Source: Bimuria novae-zelandiae CBS 107.79 (lineage: Eukaryota > Ascomycota > Dothideomycetes > Pleosporales > Didymosphaeriaceae). From it: DNA of 64,000 nt. The stretch covers positions 62,001 to 126,000 of the forward strand of contig ML976675.1 of assembly GCA_010015655.1 (NCBI GenBank). The letters are read 5' to 3'. Shown piece by piece: positions 21,653-33,631 of the stretch (position 1 is the stretch's first letter; each line of letters begins with the position of its first letter). Position numbers and translations under genes: made by a program. The notes below the pieces were generated by a model, which searched no databases, was not told the origin of the DNA, and worked only from the letters and a program-made list of their open reading frames with translations.

Positions 21653-23582
21653 TCAGAAGACAGCCTCCTCTTGAGGCTTTGGCGCTTCTGACGCTGCCGC
21701 ATATCCAGTCTCTTCGGTAGCGGGTGCGTTCGGGGCGGGTTCTCCGGCAGCAGCAGCTTCGTGAGCAGCCTCCTCCACAGCCGGAGCGCTATCATTTGAT
21801 TCAGAAGGCACCGGTTCGGCCTCAGCACCCCCCTCAGCCACAGGCTCAGGCACTGTAGACTCTGACGAGTCATGCTTTTCTTCGTGATGGCCGTTAGTGA
21901 CGACGTCCTTGGCCTTGTCTGCGACCTCTTGAACCTTCTTCTTAGTTTTTGTTACCAAACCAGGCTTTGCGGAAGGTTTGGCGGCAGCTTCTCGACGAGG
22001 CGGCGAAGTGGGCTTGTCGTGGGTCTTGCTCGCACTGCTCGCTGTAGGGCGCATCATGCGGGCGAGGAAACCCTCTCCTGCACCAGCCGTGGTAGAGGTG
22101 CGCGACTCTGGTCGTTTCGCGGCCGCAGTGCTCGGTGCTAATGATGCCCTGGATGGCTGTTTTTTTGCAACCGGCGCGGAGGCTCTTGGCGCTGGCTTTG
22201 AGACCGTAGATGGTTTGCGCGCAAGTTTCTGGGCAGCAGCTTCCTCTCCATGCTTCGCAGCATAGGACGCCGTAGGGGCAGTCAAATGAGACGGCAGTCG
22301 TACAGGACGGGTCGGCGACCGCGGCCGAGGCTTCTTAAACCCACTCGGAGACGTCGTCGTGCTGTCCTTGGAGGGAGGGGCTGAGGAAGTTGCCTTGGTA
22401 GTCGTTCTCTTAGTTTCAGCAACTGGTGCTTTGGCCTTGGCAGCTGCGCTCGCTGTCGTGCCCGAGGTTGCAGTGGACGGCCTGGCAGAAGCCCGGGTGG
22501 TGGTCTTGGGAGCGGCGGGTTTGGACGCTTCTTTCGAAGCTGCTGGTTTCGCCTGAGCTTTGGCGGGGGCTGGCGACTTGGACGCGGTCCTGGCAGCGGC
22601 AGGTTTCGGTACGGTTGGCGTCTTTGGAAGAGGGGACCTCGGCAGAGGGCTGCGTGCTGAGCTTGTGCCGCGTGCTGGAGACTTGGAAGTCGAGATTGTG
22701 GCGGGCTTCTTGGTCGCGGCTCTTCCATTCGTTCTGGGGGTGTCGGTGGCTTTCAACTTGCTTTCGTCTGCCTTGGGCGTCTGAGAAGCGGTCTTAGTGT
22801 CTGAGGGATGTGAGAGCGCCTCCGTTGGCGGAGGTAGAGCTTCGCCTCCAGCGACAGCCGCCTCGCTGGTGGGATCTGCGGGCTTGAGCGAGGCCTCCTC
22901 CTGCACGCCGGACACTACTTTATCCGGGTTCTCTGGCGGCGCCTCCTGAGCCAGCGGTTCTGCTGGCTTCCCGCTCGCCTCGGCAGGCGCAATGGCTTCA
23001 CCCGGGTGCACAGCGGGTTCCTCTTCCATGGGTTGCTCGGCCGGGGCAGGCTTGGGTGCAGTCTCCGGGAAGTCTGACCCCTTCATGATGCTTCCCAGGT
23101 TCGTCATCGTGCCCGCTGCTTCGCGGACCGGCGGTGCTTCTCTGGACGCGTCCTAGATGAAGGAGTGTATTTAGCCCACATCTTCACAGCGACCTCCGTA
23201 TTCTGAGTGTGCTTACCCTGCTCTCAACGGCTGCCTCTGGGATGGTCTCGGCGACGTCGACGCTCTGTTTGCGCTCCTCCATCTCTTCGCAGATCACCTT
23301 CTTCAATTCTTGGACGTCTTCTGAATCACCACTGACGCTAAAGCTCTCGCGCCGGTGGGCTTGTGGGTTGTTGGCGCTGGTCCCTTTCGTGGTGCCCAGG
23401 TCTTTGGCGACGCCGCCGCTAGGCTCCACGGACACGAAAGAAGCGCGCACCTTCGAGGTTGGACGTGAGGCGCCGCTGGTGGCGCTGCCGGCGGGCGAGC
23501 GTCCGCGGGGCTCAGGAGAGGACGCGTTCTGATTCTCGAACATGGCCCGAAGATTCCGGACGCCGCTATTGCTCCCGCTCAT
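21653..23582 (-). CDS. Disordered Ala/Pro/Lys/Ser-rich protein
   Basis: Protein of 621 aa in two exons (23582 down to 23217, then 23152 down to 21653); the 64-nt phase-0 intron joins AAVESR to DASREAPPVREA. The N-terminus, VRNLRAMFENQNASSP then EPRGRSPAG, looks like a short conserved head motif. After it nearly everything is low complexity: Ala/Pro/Lys/Ser/Thr repeats with several SPLPRSPLPKTP-like and TKSPAP-like units, rich in possible proline-directed phosphorylation sites, then an acidic Ala/Glu/Pro-rich tail ending EAPKPQEEAVF. No enzymatic domain, signal peptide or membrane segment is visible. A cytoskeletal, nuclear or scaffold role is possible, but I do not assign one. Such compositions attract false database hits to mucins or proteophosphoglycans. 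Confidence 0.7.
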
Positions 23583-24557
23583 GGCTGCGACGGGCGGTAA
23601 CTTGTCAGTGAGCGTCTTTGCAACGGAGGTGATGTGCGCGTGGTGTGCAGGCTGATTGGGGAGCTTGCGAGCACTGGAGGTCAGGTAACGTGTGCTCTGG
23701 GGACAGGGGTCGAGGAATAAACAACGGCCGGCCCACGTCTCAGCAAGGCCAATACCGTCGTTTCAGAGATAACTGAGCAATACGCGACTTACAACGCTTA
23801 GGGATTGAGAGGAGGGTACGGGGAATCTGCGCTGTGTCTAGACGCGGTGGAGGAAATGAAGCGTCTCTTGGACGACCTGCGACCTAAACAGACGAAAGGC
23901 CAAGAGAAGGAAGGCGCGACGTCACTCCCGCGAAAAATCGCCGTGGCACCAGCGCCTCCACCGCGATTTCAGATTGAGTAGTGCTGCAGCCGAATGTACT
24001 TCTGATTCCCTTGCTTCTTATCTGTTGATGTGCTTTATTCTTCGTCTGCCGCCATTGTTTTTGATGCCCAGCATGGCCTCAGCGGCTGTGATTGGCGTTA
24101 TTTTGGCATTATTTTGTTAAAATGCATAAATGACGCCCGTTGATTGGTCATACGACCACGCTTTCCCTCTAAAAATCATAAATCGGGGCAGCTTGCGTAG
24201 GGTGTCGCTTTCAGTTCAAGAGCACAAAGTAACCTATTATTCAGCTTCAGCTGAGTAATCGATATATGTTCATTTGAGCTCAACAAAATATTCGTAAGTG
24301 CTAAGACCATTATTGGGAATCAACATACAGCCTGAAGTCTGTACTACTAATCTCCTGCGTCACTGTTGTACGACTCAACAACAACATGCTGTGCTAGTTA
24401 CCGAATCGCACAACAGATAATTTATACATCGCAGTTAACCCAAGTCGAAATAATGACGAGATGCACCATTGCTCATGTTCTACGAAATATGTACAATTGG
24501 AACTAAGCCAAAGCCGGAACAGGGTGCAGAAAGATGTGCCGAACACGCCGAATTATG
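23583..24557. other. Intergenic region
   Basis: Upstream of the minus-strand disordered-protein gene and downstream of the minus-strand ZIP gene. The first few hundred bases should hold the former's promoter and leader; AT-rich DNA from about 24,060 to 24,480 is consistent with spacer and the ZIP 3' UTR. Nothing else recognised. Confidence 0.45.
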
Positions 24558-25721
24558 TTACGCCCAGTACCCAAGCAGTGCCATCAGTCCAGCACCAAGT
24601 ACCATCAGCAAAAAAGCGCTGAGCATCCTCCCAATGGGCCCTTTCTGCATGTATGGCGAGAACATAAACTCATGCGCCATGAGTTCGACCAACCCAGTAT
24701 AAATCAAGATACCGGCACTGATGGAGTCAAACACGCCGTTCGCCAGGAGCGTTGTCCTCGATTCAGGTGGGTAGGAGGTCCGTACACCTAGTCCGATGGC
24801 GATGGCAATGGGCGTCGACAGGCCAAAGGCAACACCCAGCAGGTACGGCGTCCATCTTTTGCTTTTGGGCCACGGGACTGTTGCTAGTCGGGCACCGAGA
24901 CCCAGGCCTTCAAACATTTGATGGAAGACAAGCACAATGTAAAGTGTGATAAACTCATCTCCGGATACCGCAAGGGTGAGGCCGATGAAAATAGAATGGA
25001 AGATAACACCGAATTCGAGAATGAAGATGGCTGTCATCTGGGCCGCATATGTTTCCGGTATGATGCCTTGCGCTTCGTAATCTGAATCAAGCTCAGCGTT
25101 GTCGGTATGGCTACGGGTATGGCCGAGGTGGTCTTCTCCTAGCTGATGGCCGTGTGACTCTTCCCTGGGTGCGGCCTTAGCGCGGTCCTCAAGGCTCGCT
25201 GAGTCATGCTGTTCGTGTGAATGGCCGTGGGAGTGCTCGCCGCCAAAATTGGCAAATCGCATCGTCATCAGTTCTAAGAAAAACATGAGAAAGATTGTTA
25301 TGAGCGCAATGCCTTCTGGCCATGGGTACTCTTTAATAACACCCGTCAAACACGGGTTGCCGAGAGCCTCGTTTGCCGGTGCTAGAAGATGGATAAATGC
25401 TGTAGCAATTATGACCCCGGAACCGAAGTATTTCGCGATGAAGAAGAGAGATTCGGGTATGCCTAGCTGGCGGTTTCGTCTAGCAAAGACGGGAAACACC
25501 GCACCTGTTGTGGGTTAGCTGGCTCTTTTGTGGTACAACGGAGCATAAAGGCACATACCAAACATAGATCCGACAAGAATGACAAAAATGGACGAGATCC
25601 TGACTCCGATACGGCCATCATATCCGTTAGATTTGGAGCAGTTGCCCACTGAAGCTTCTTGTTCGGCGCCTTCCTCAGCTTGACGCAGCACGAGGTGTGC
25701 GAGCTCCACAGGTAGAGACAT
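24558..25721 (-). CDS. ZIP-family zinc/iron transporter
   Basis: Integral membrane Zn2+ importer of 369 aa in two exons (25721 down to 25559, then 25504 down to 24558) with a 54-nt intron (GTATGT, GCTAAC, CAG); splicing gives GSMFGAVFPVFARR in the first membrane segment. Eight hydrophobic segments are expected. The loop after helix 3 has the His-rich metal motif EHSHGHSHEQH (about residues 144-154) and further His at 171-187. Helix 4 carries FHSIFIGLTLAV (His about 224) and helix 5 FHQMFEGLGLGARL (His about 249, with the adjacent Glu), the conserved metal-path residues of the family. Length and layout fit fungal Zrt1/Zrt2/ZrtA-type plasma-membrane transporters; metal preference and affinity cannot be read from sequence. 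Confidence 0.93.
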
Positions 25722-27298
25722 GGTGAGAATTCGAGATCGCCGCTGTTATGGTATAATTTGCAAGGTGTGCGACACGACGTGTATTGAGTGGCCCCAGGAA
25801 AGGGTAAAGCAGATGGTGGTGATGAGAGGCGGCGCGCAATAATAAGCAAAGCCGAGCTGTCTGGTATGGTAAGAGCACCCCGATCGATGGAAGGGTTATT
25901 TAAAATACTAAAGAGAGTACAGTGTTGTACAGAACCAGGACTTCAAGCTTCCCAAAGCTTCCATGCGAACCCTGGTTATTGGAGGTGTTGGGAAACTCGG
26001 CACCGGTAGCAGGTCAGAGATTGAACCAAGATTGAGTACCTGAATGTCCCGCTAACAAAAGTGGAAAGGCCGAGCGTGTTCACAACGGACGGACTTTGAT
26101 AAGGACATCTTTGCTGTCGCGATTGGCCAGATGGCGTCCACGATGGCAAACATGGTGCCAGACGGTGTTTGGTTATTTATATTACGTTCGCAGTGGAGTT
26201 GGTGCTGGCATTGTCGCAGTGTGTGCGTCGTCGCGCTACGTCGAAAGAGACCACCCTACGCCTTTGTCAGCCTGCTCATGATAGTGCAACAGTATTGTTC
26301 GTTGTTTCTTTGCATTTCGCGTATGACGGACAACAGTAGACGTGTGTCCACTTTAGGTTTTCATTACTGCGCCAGTGCAAGCATCAGGTAGCTATACACG
26401 GTACACAGCTCGCCGGATCTGGAGAAGGCGTTTCATTATCAACAGAGCCCGCAGACTCCACGCCTCCTGCAGCTTGATGGGATTTGTCCATGGCAGCGTG
26501 CATTTTTTGGCCGAAGAAGCCCGGAACTCGCGCCGCTGCGGCTCAACTGCACATGTGGATAGTGGCAGGGCGGGGCACAGCGAATGCGTGCGCTTTTGCT
26601 AATCAAGGCGTAGGTTAGTAAAGTGTGCAGTCTGTCTTCGAAACTTCCGAAACGACGTATTCGTGTCGAAAGGACGATGCCTTCAAATGCTGGATTCTAC
26701 GAGTTATTGCCAAAGAACATAGCCCTGGAACATCGATTCACCGGCTGGCCTAAGGAGCCTGCGCCTACTCTAGGATCGGAGGGGGCGGGTTAGCAAACCT
26801 GATTGCATCCCGCGGACCGGCTGCAGCGTAATCGACGATCGACGGCCACGCCATTCTGGAGAATGCGATGCAGAATGCCTATCTGCTCGCTCCGTTATCA
26901 CAAATATCTGGCAATAGCCCACAACCCCCAGGCTTCTCATCAACAGAGGACACTTGTATATTTTGAACGCCAGAAGGACCCTTCCAACTTGTTTTCGAGC
27001 TGGGCCGGACACATACCGACGATGCAGAGGACCTGGCCGCAATGTTGAATGCGGGGTGTTTGTGGAGCGGCAGCCAATGAACGGCGCACGCTGCGGAGCT
27101 ATTGCCTGACTGACATCATGGATCGATCACCGCCTGTACCAGCTCGAGCGCTGCCGTGGAGCTTTCGCGAGAACATCTGACTAGTGTTACGTCCTCAAAT
27201 AGCTGCCTGCTCGTTCTCCCGCTCTGAAATACAAGACTCAGCTTCGCTTCCGTCTCCTCCATCCGTATCAATCTCTGTACGCCTGGACTACCGCAGCC
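25722..27298. other. Intergenic region between divergent ZIP and rhodopsin genes
   Basis: About 1.6 kb of shared upstream DNA for the minus-strand ZIP gene and the plus-strand rhodopsin gene. I looked for an ACCTTNAAGGT-type zinc element near the ZIP start and did not find a full match. No ORF here has family features. Confidence 0.5.
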
Positions 27299-28345
27299 AT
27301 GATGATCGATCCCGTTGACGCGTTGAAGACGAAGAGCGTTCTTCCCATCCCTCTTCCGACGTCTCTCCTCTCTTCTTTGACGGCGGCGCCTACTGCCTCT
27401 GCCACGCCTCTGCCTTCCGTCATTCCCGATCCGATTGAGGAGCAGTTTGTCGGCGACAATGGCAAGAAGACGCTCTGGGTCATCTTCGTGGCCATGGTGA
27501 TTACCTCTGTCGCCTTCGCCGCCATGAGCTGGAGGGTCCCCATCGTAAGCCTTCCCGAATCTTTGACAAACATGAGCTTACAAGTGTACAGCAACGCCGC
27601 CTCTACCACTTCATCACGACGCTCATCCTCATCTTTGCGTCCATCTCATACTTTGCCATGGCGACCGGTCACGGCGTCTCTGTCCACAAGACCATCGTCC
27701 GCCACCAGAATGACCATGTCCCGGATACCACCACTGAGATCCACCGACAAGTCTTCTGGGCTCGCTACGTCGACTGGGCTCTGACCACTCCTCTCCTCCT
27801 GCTCGACCTGAGCCTGCTTGCCGGTCTCAATGGTGCACACACCTTGATGGCGATCGTCGCTGATGTTATTATGATCTTGACTGGCCTGTTTGCCGCATTT
27901 GGTAGCGAGGGTACCCCACAGAAGTGGGGATGGTATGCCATTTCATGCTTCGCCTACCTCGTCGTCATCTGGCACCTCGCCGTCAACGGCCGCGCCACAG
28001 CCAGTGCTAGGAGCCAGAAGGTCGGAAAGTTCTTCTTAGCCATTGCAGGCTACACTCTGATTCTTTGGACTGCTTACCCCATGTAAGTCTTTCAATAACA
28101 CTAGATGCCGAAATGATGCTAACGGTCATAGCGTTTGGGGAATTGCTGATGGCTCCCGCAACCTCTCTGTCGACGGCGAGATTATTGCTTATGCTGTACT
28201 TGACGTGCTTGCCAAGCCCGTCTTCGGAATCTGGCTTCTTGTTACTCACGCCAGAATCCCTGAGACCAACATCGAGCTCGGCGGCTTCTGGTCGTATGGC
28301 CTCGGCAGTGAGGGTGCCGTCCGTCTCGAAGACGACGGCGCTTAA
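27299..28345 (+). CDS. Microbial-type rhodopsin, proton-pump residues intact
   Basis: Seven-helix retinal protein of 316 aa in three exons (27299-27544, 27592-28082, 28132-28345); both introns (47 and 49 nt) have GTAAG donors and keep frame. Helix C reads RYVDWALTTPLLLLDL, giving the Schiff-base counterion/proton acceptor Asp143 and proton donor Asp154 at the bacteriorhodopsin D85/D96 spacing. Helix G has DVLAKPVFG, with the retinal-binding Lys274 and Asp270 four residues before it. This pattern is that of light-driven outward proton pumps such as Leptosphaeria Mac and Fusarium CarO, unlike opsin-related chaperones that lack the lysine. It probably sits in the plasma membrane. No carotenoid or retinal synthesis gene is nearby. 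Pumping is inferred from residues, not shown. Confidence 0.95.
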
Positions 28346-29052
28346 ACGTCGAAAGGATGTCCCAGAACGTCTCAAATTGTGAATTATGGAGGGAACAATG
28401 GATCAAAAATGGCCTTTATATCTAACATCCATTACGAACCAAGGAAAAGTGGAGCAGAAGGTTTAGTGAATACGGGCTGCGTTGTTGTCTGTGTGCAGCA
28501 TTGTTGCGACGCAATCGCAACTGGACGGCAGAGGTGGTTAGGCTTCTTTTGCGGGTGTAATATTAATGTAGTTCGCATGATTTGAATGGAATAGCTATGC
28601 ATTTGACGCTTATGGATATTGTCATTTGCTTTCGTTCTTCATCTTTGCTCTTTGCTCATGTGGTTTTGATGTGACCTTCTAGGACTGTGGACGTTTCAAG
28701 GATTCGTAATGTACGGCATCACAAAGATCTTGTGCACTTGCGCACATGTACCTCAAGACTAGAGATGTGGCACGTACTGATCGAACCCAAGTAGATCGCA
28801 TGACATGGCACGTCGCGTTATATCACACTACTCGGGGTGGTGCCTGATGTCTGGGCCCTGTTTAAGGGTTGCAGGGGTGCGGTTGCTTGAGTGACCCCGC
28901 TTCCACGGCCAGTTGTTTGGCAGCTTCAAAGCAGTAGCCCTTTCGTAAAGCACAGCCTCGCCAGCTGCACCTACAAATACCACCCACGATTCAACCTGCT
29001 TCTTCAATACAGCCCCAATCCTTCCAAGACGTACCCACTCGAAGCACTGGCC
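28346..29052. other. Intergenic region
   Basis: Rhodopsin 3' region followed by the promoter and leader of the RPEL gene. No other gene recognised. Confidence 0.5.
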
Positions 29053-29553
29053 ATGACGGACGCCAACATCGACGAGACGCCCATCTCGCCCACCCGCAGC
29101 TTGGAGCGCCGCGACAGCTTGGAGAAGCACCTCCAGCACCGCCCGGATGTGCAGGATTTGAAGAACCGACACATCTTGCTCGACACGAACACTGCTCCGT
29201 ATGTTCAGCCTGCTGCTTCGCTAGCCACGGTCTAGGGAACTCGCACAACCTTCGAAGCTAACGTACTTGCACACAGAGCGCTCCAAGCAAAAGCCCTCGA
29301 GCTCGAACGTCAGCGCGCCACGGACAACCTCAAGAAGGGCCTGCAGCACCGCCCCGAGCGCGAAGAGCTCGTCGAACGCAACATCCTCCCCGACTCGAAC
29401 GCCGCTCCAGCACTCCAGGGCCACCAGAGGGAGCTTGAGAAGAACATGCGTGCCGATAGCCTAGAGAAAGGCCTCCAGCATCGCCCATCTCCAGAGGAGC
29501 TCGTGAAGAAGGGCATCTTGGATGCGGAGGAGAATCCCTTGAAGGAGGCGTAG
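29053..29553 (+). CDS. RPEL-repeat protein
   Basis: Small soluble protein of 140 aa in two exons (29053-29198, 29277-29553) separated by a 78-nt intron with GTATGT, AAGCTAAC and CAG. It is almost entirely three RPEL motifs: residues 23-46 (LQHRPDVQDLKNRHIL), 67-90 (LQHRPEREELVERNIL) and 110-134 (LQHRPSPEELVKKGIL), linked by charged helical segments. RPEL motifs in animals bind monomeric actin (MRTF, Phactr families); fungal RPEL proteins are small and poorly characterised, so G-actin binding here is an inference from the motif. The first repeat has Asp in place of the Glu of R-P-x-x-x-E-L. No domain outside the repeats is present. The start codon is the first ATG of the frame after the leader. 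Confidence 0.9.
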
Positions 29554-30381
29554 GGTATGAGCATCGAACGGAGGCTTGAGGAAGGCACAAATAAGCATGA
29601 TATGACACGAGGCTACGATAAATCGGGCGTTATTGGACATTTCGCATCTCTTGAGGCAGGCTTGCTGTGGTGGGGCTGTACTGTACTGTACTCTGCAGGA
29701 CCATCATCATTCGGATTTGCATTCGGTACACAACAGCCTATCTCTGTTTTAGCATCGTCAATTGATATATTACTTTAGCCATGGTTTTTCTGTGAAGCTT
29801 TGCGATCTCAGTCTTGCAATGTGACAGATCGGATGAGATCCTTGCGTGGGTCTCCGATGTGGTACGGATTCCGTTTACCCAAGACTCGTACAAGCACACA
29901 CCAGCATCGGCACTCACTGCGCGCAGATCCAACTCAGGAATCAATAATGAATCGGTGTGCTCGGTGAGTTTATGACAGTAATCGTTGTTGATATGTACAG
30001 TGGTACCATGGACGCGCCGGAAGCGTGCTGAAGGCGCGTTCTTCGTCCTCGGTGTTTGGAAGCTGCGCCCCGGCCATCAGCTGCACACCTTCTTACCTAC
30101 CTAGGTACTAAGTGACATGAAAACCTTTTCCCGTCGCTCACGTCGGTCCAATAACGTAATTCGGTGAGTGCACTCGCACGCCATTCACCGGGATCAGCTT
30201 CAGACACTCACTGACCAAAGCGCAGTGTACGGCATCACGTCACGTTCCACGGAGTAAGCAGCTCGATTAAAATCAATTCGTTCGAATACGTAACAACTGC
30301 GACGTGTTCGGTATATAGTCTCATGCATTTCATCCTTCCTCCTTCGCCTTACAATCAACCATCCATGAGAGAGCAATCCGC
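29554..30381. other. Intergenic region between convergent genes
   Basis: Contains a short CTGTA microsatellite-like run at about 29,677-29,695 and the palindrome TACCTAGGTA at 30,098-30,107. No gene seen. Confidence 0.5.
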
Positions 30382-32192
30382 CTATGCGACGACCTCACGG
30401 CGCTCCTCCCGCACGATCTCCTTGCCATCGAGACTGATTTCATGGCCATGCGCCTCGCGGTCTTCCTCGATTTTCTTGACAAGCTCCGTTACGCCGAACA
30501 GATCATCCATTTTCTCGAGGGAAAGCCCCTTGGTCTCGGGAATGAGGAACCACACGAAGAAGAACATGGAGAAGCAGAAGCAGGAGTAGATGATGAAAGC
30601 CCTACAGCACTGTTAGTTGCATATTCAAGGAGCTAGGTTTTTTTGGATGTGGAAAGACTCACCCGTATCCGTTGGCACCGACGGTAGCGATCATGTTAGG
30701 CGTAGCGCGCGCAACGACGAAGTTGAACAGCCACTGGGTCGCAGCTGCGATGGCCACGTTCAGTGATCGCAGACGCGCAGTCGGAATCTCAGAAACGTAG
30801 ATCCAGCACACTGGACCCCAGCCCCACTGGAAGAAACCCGCGAACAGGAAAATGCACACCAGTGCGAAGTATCCAGCCGGAGGCACTGCCTGGCCGGTGA
30901 TGGGCGGGCTAATGCGAACATAGAGACCAATGTACATCATAGCGCAGCCCTGGGCAATGGATGTCCACAGCAGCGACCTTCGTCGACCGAGCGAGTCAGC
31001 AGCGAAGAGGAGGAAAGCAGCGCATGTAACCATCTTGACGACGCCGTAGATTCCGGTCGCGAAGAGGTTGGTCGAGGTTCCGACAAGACCGAGATTCTTG
31101 AAGATCTGGGGAGCATAATAGTTGATGGCGTTGGTACCAGTCATCTGCTGGCAGATCATGAGCCCAATGGAGATGAACGCGCGCTTCCTGTTTCCGGGGA
31201 TGGTAAACATCTCACGAAGAAGATCCTTGAGCGTGGCGCCTCCGATGAGCATGCGCTCGTGCTCTAGCTGGTCACTGATATCCTTGATTTCGGTCGCGAC
31301 ATACTCATGCGAGGCAGGCAGGTTCCGGATGCGTGCGAGGACAGCAGTTGCATCTTCCCACCTATCTGCCTTTGCGAGCCATCGAGGAGATTCCTTGTTC
31401 AACAGCATGCATCCAACGAGGACGACGGCCGGCAGAGCCTGCATGGAGAGCGGAACGATGTAGGTTGCGGCGCCGTGAAGGTGCAAAATGGACCCATAGT
31501 TGACCCAGAAAGCAAGCATGGTTCCTGAGGCGATGAAGAGTTGGTAGATACCGGTGAGACCGCCACGGATAGCACGAGGAGCGTTTTCGGAGATGTAGAG
31601 GGGAACGACCATGGAAGCACCACCGACACCGACACCGGCAACGCAGCTGCGGAGGTTTTTTAGCTCAGTTCATATGAGCGTTGGGGAAGGGGATTTTACT
31701 TACCGACCGACGTACATGGACTCGATGCTACCGGAACTGCACGCCTGAATCACACATCCTGCAATCGTGATGAGACCGTTGATCATCAAAGCCTTCTTGC
31801 GTCCATATTTGTCGGCAAGCCACGAGGCGAGGAAGCAACCGAAGAAACATCCAGCTTGAAGGGTGGAGGCAATGTTGGCGGACAAATCAGCGTTGTGCTT
31901 CTTGAACTTCGGGTCGCTTGACAATCCGTATTTCCTGCAAGCAAAGTCAGGTCTGTTCAATTATTGAATATCGATGCAGGTGTACGTACGCCATGAACGC
32001 AGGCAGAGTCAATACACCACCAATGGTGCCGATGTCGAAACCGAACAGCATACCACCGAAGCATGCGGAGCATGCCATCATGAAGGCACGCCATCCGTAG
32101 ATCTCCGGAGGATCCTGCTTCATAGCATCGTTTCTGATGACTTTGTACAGGAAGCGCGCACCCAGGCCGGCGCGTTCGAAAGGCTGAGCCAT
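30382..32192 (-). CDS. MFS sugar transporter, hexose-transporter-like
   Basis: Plasma-membrane sugar/H+ symporter of 545 aa in four exons (32192-31990, 31934-31704, 31646-30663, 30601-30382, descending); introns of 55, 57 and 61 nt all keep frame. Diagnostic sugar-porter motifs are present in order: [10 protein letters not shown] in helix 1, [12 protein letters not shown] in the helix 2-3 loop, [10 protein letters not shown] in helix 4, PESPRWLAK after helix 6, DSLGRRRSL in the second half, and [16 protein letters not shown] after helix 12. Length is normal for fungal hexose transporters (about 520-560 aa), and the C-terminal tail is short, so it looks like a carrier and not an extended-tail glucose sensor. 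Substrate is not determinable by eye; glucose or another monosaccharide is the family expectation. Confidence 0.92.
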
Positions 32193-33631
32193 GACTAAAC
32201 TTGTGGGTTGCAAAGTCGATGGAGAGAAGCCCAAGACCTGGCGAGGTGTTAGTCGACGGGACGTATGATAAGGATGGGTCGCACAGATGACAGCTACATG
32301 CTGGGGGCATACCTGACAAGGTTCGTGATCTGCAAGCAACTGATGCTTCTTCTGATGAACGCGCAGAAGAAAAAAAAGTGCAGTGTCAATAGGTCAGGAT
32401 GTCCTCAACAAGCGGACCCGACGAGATGGAATGGCACTGGAAGGAAGCAGCGACCTGATCGGAGACAGGATTTTGATTAATACAATCACACCTGTATATA
32501 GATACAAACACCATGGTCCAAGCGCGCATCCTGGAAGGATCCGCCCATCTCATTGACACCTCACCACTCAACTCTCAATGAATGCCCAGACCCCAGCGCG
32601 CTCCAAATTCCTCCACTCACACCTCTCCACAGTACGAGGACCACCTACCAGGCCTTCCCCAGTTTCCAGTTCCGCCGCCCACATCCCGATTCTGTCTTTG
32701 GCTTGACGCCCATGCCCGCCTGCCAGTGGTGGAGAAATGGTGATATTTCCTCCGCCATGGCAATGCCAAGGTTTGTGTGCGATGCTCACGCGCAGCCAAG
32801 CGCTCGTTTGGCCAGATGGGCGTGGTTGGTGCGGACACCCACGAGCGAGAGGATGATGGTCCGGGGCGACAAAGCTGGGGGAGGGGTGCGCGCCTTTCCG
32901 CGTCGGGAAACGCGTCATGTGCGGGGCTTGGCCCCGCCCATTTATCCGTGAATTGTGGGTGACCGTGGGGTCACTGCCCCGGACGGGCGCTACCTGGGGG
33001 CGGCCTCTAATCTCAGCCTGAGGCGTCGCTGCCGAACAACGTGATTTCGTCCTATCGTGGATCGCTGAATTTCGAGCATTTTTTTATCGTTCGATGGTCC
33101 TTCAGGCTGTTCGGCACAGTGGAGCGCGCTTACCATGCAATGGCTGTGTGCATATCAGCCGACCGTTACCGAACATCATTATTCACGGCGAACAGCGTGA
33201 GAACCAGGGTAAAGAGGCTGTGGCCAGCATGATAGGCAGAATGCATGTGCATACGCGATTATGCCAGAGCGGTAGAAGCAGTCTAGAAAGCCGCCTACAG
33301 CGGCCAGACCGATTTGCAATTGAACGCCACCACGATACAGCGGACTACACGGTTGGTCCTCTCCAGGTTATCGCAACACTTTGAGAGTAAAGTATCGGAC
33401 TCAGTTCTCGTGCGCGGACGACCCTCTGATCTACAGTACGGCTTTCTTTCGGCGCTCCGGCTCTGGAGAAGAGTGGAGCAAAGGAGACTTGGCCTCGGTT
33501 GTTGTTGTCACGACACTTGGATCGCGCCCCACGAATGTGTACGGGCGCCACGCCGTATCTAATAGCTTGAAGAAGCTTATCACAACTCAACACTTGCGGC
33601 CAGCCCATTCCACAAAATCCACGTATGAACA
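32193..33631. other. Intergenic region between divergent genes
   Basis: Shared upstream DNA of the minus-strand sugar transporter and the plus-strand DUF2264 gene, about 1.4 kb. GC-rich stretches near 32,640-33,010 are mixed with homopolymer runs (AAAAAA at 32,370). No gene recognised; possible carbon-regulatory sites were not scored. Confidence 0.5.
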
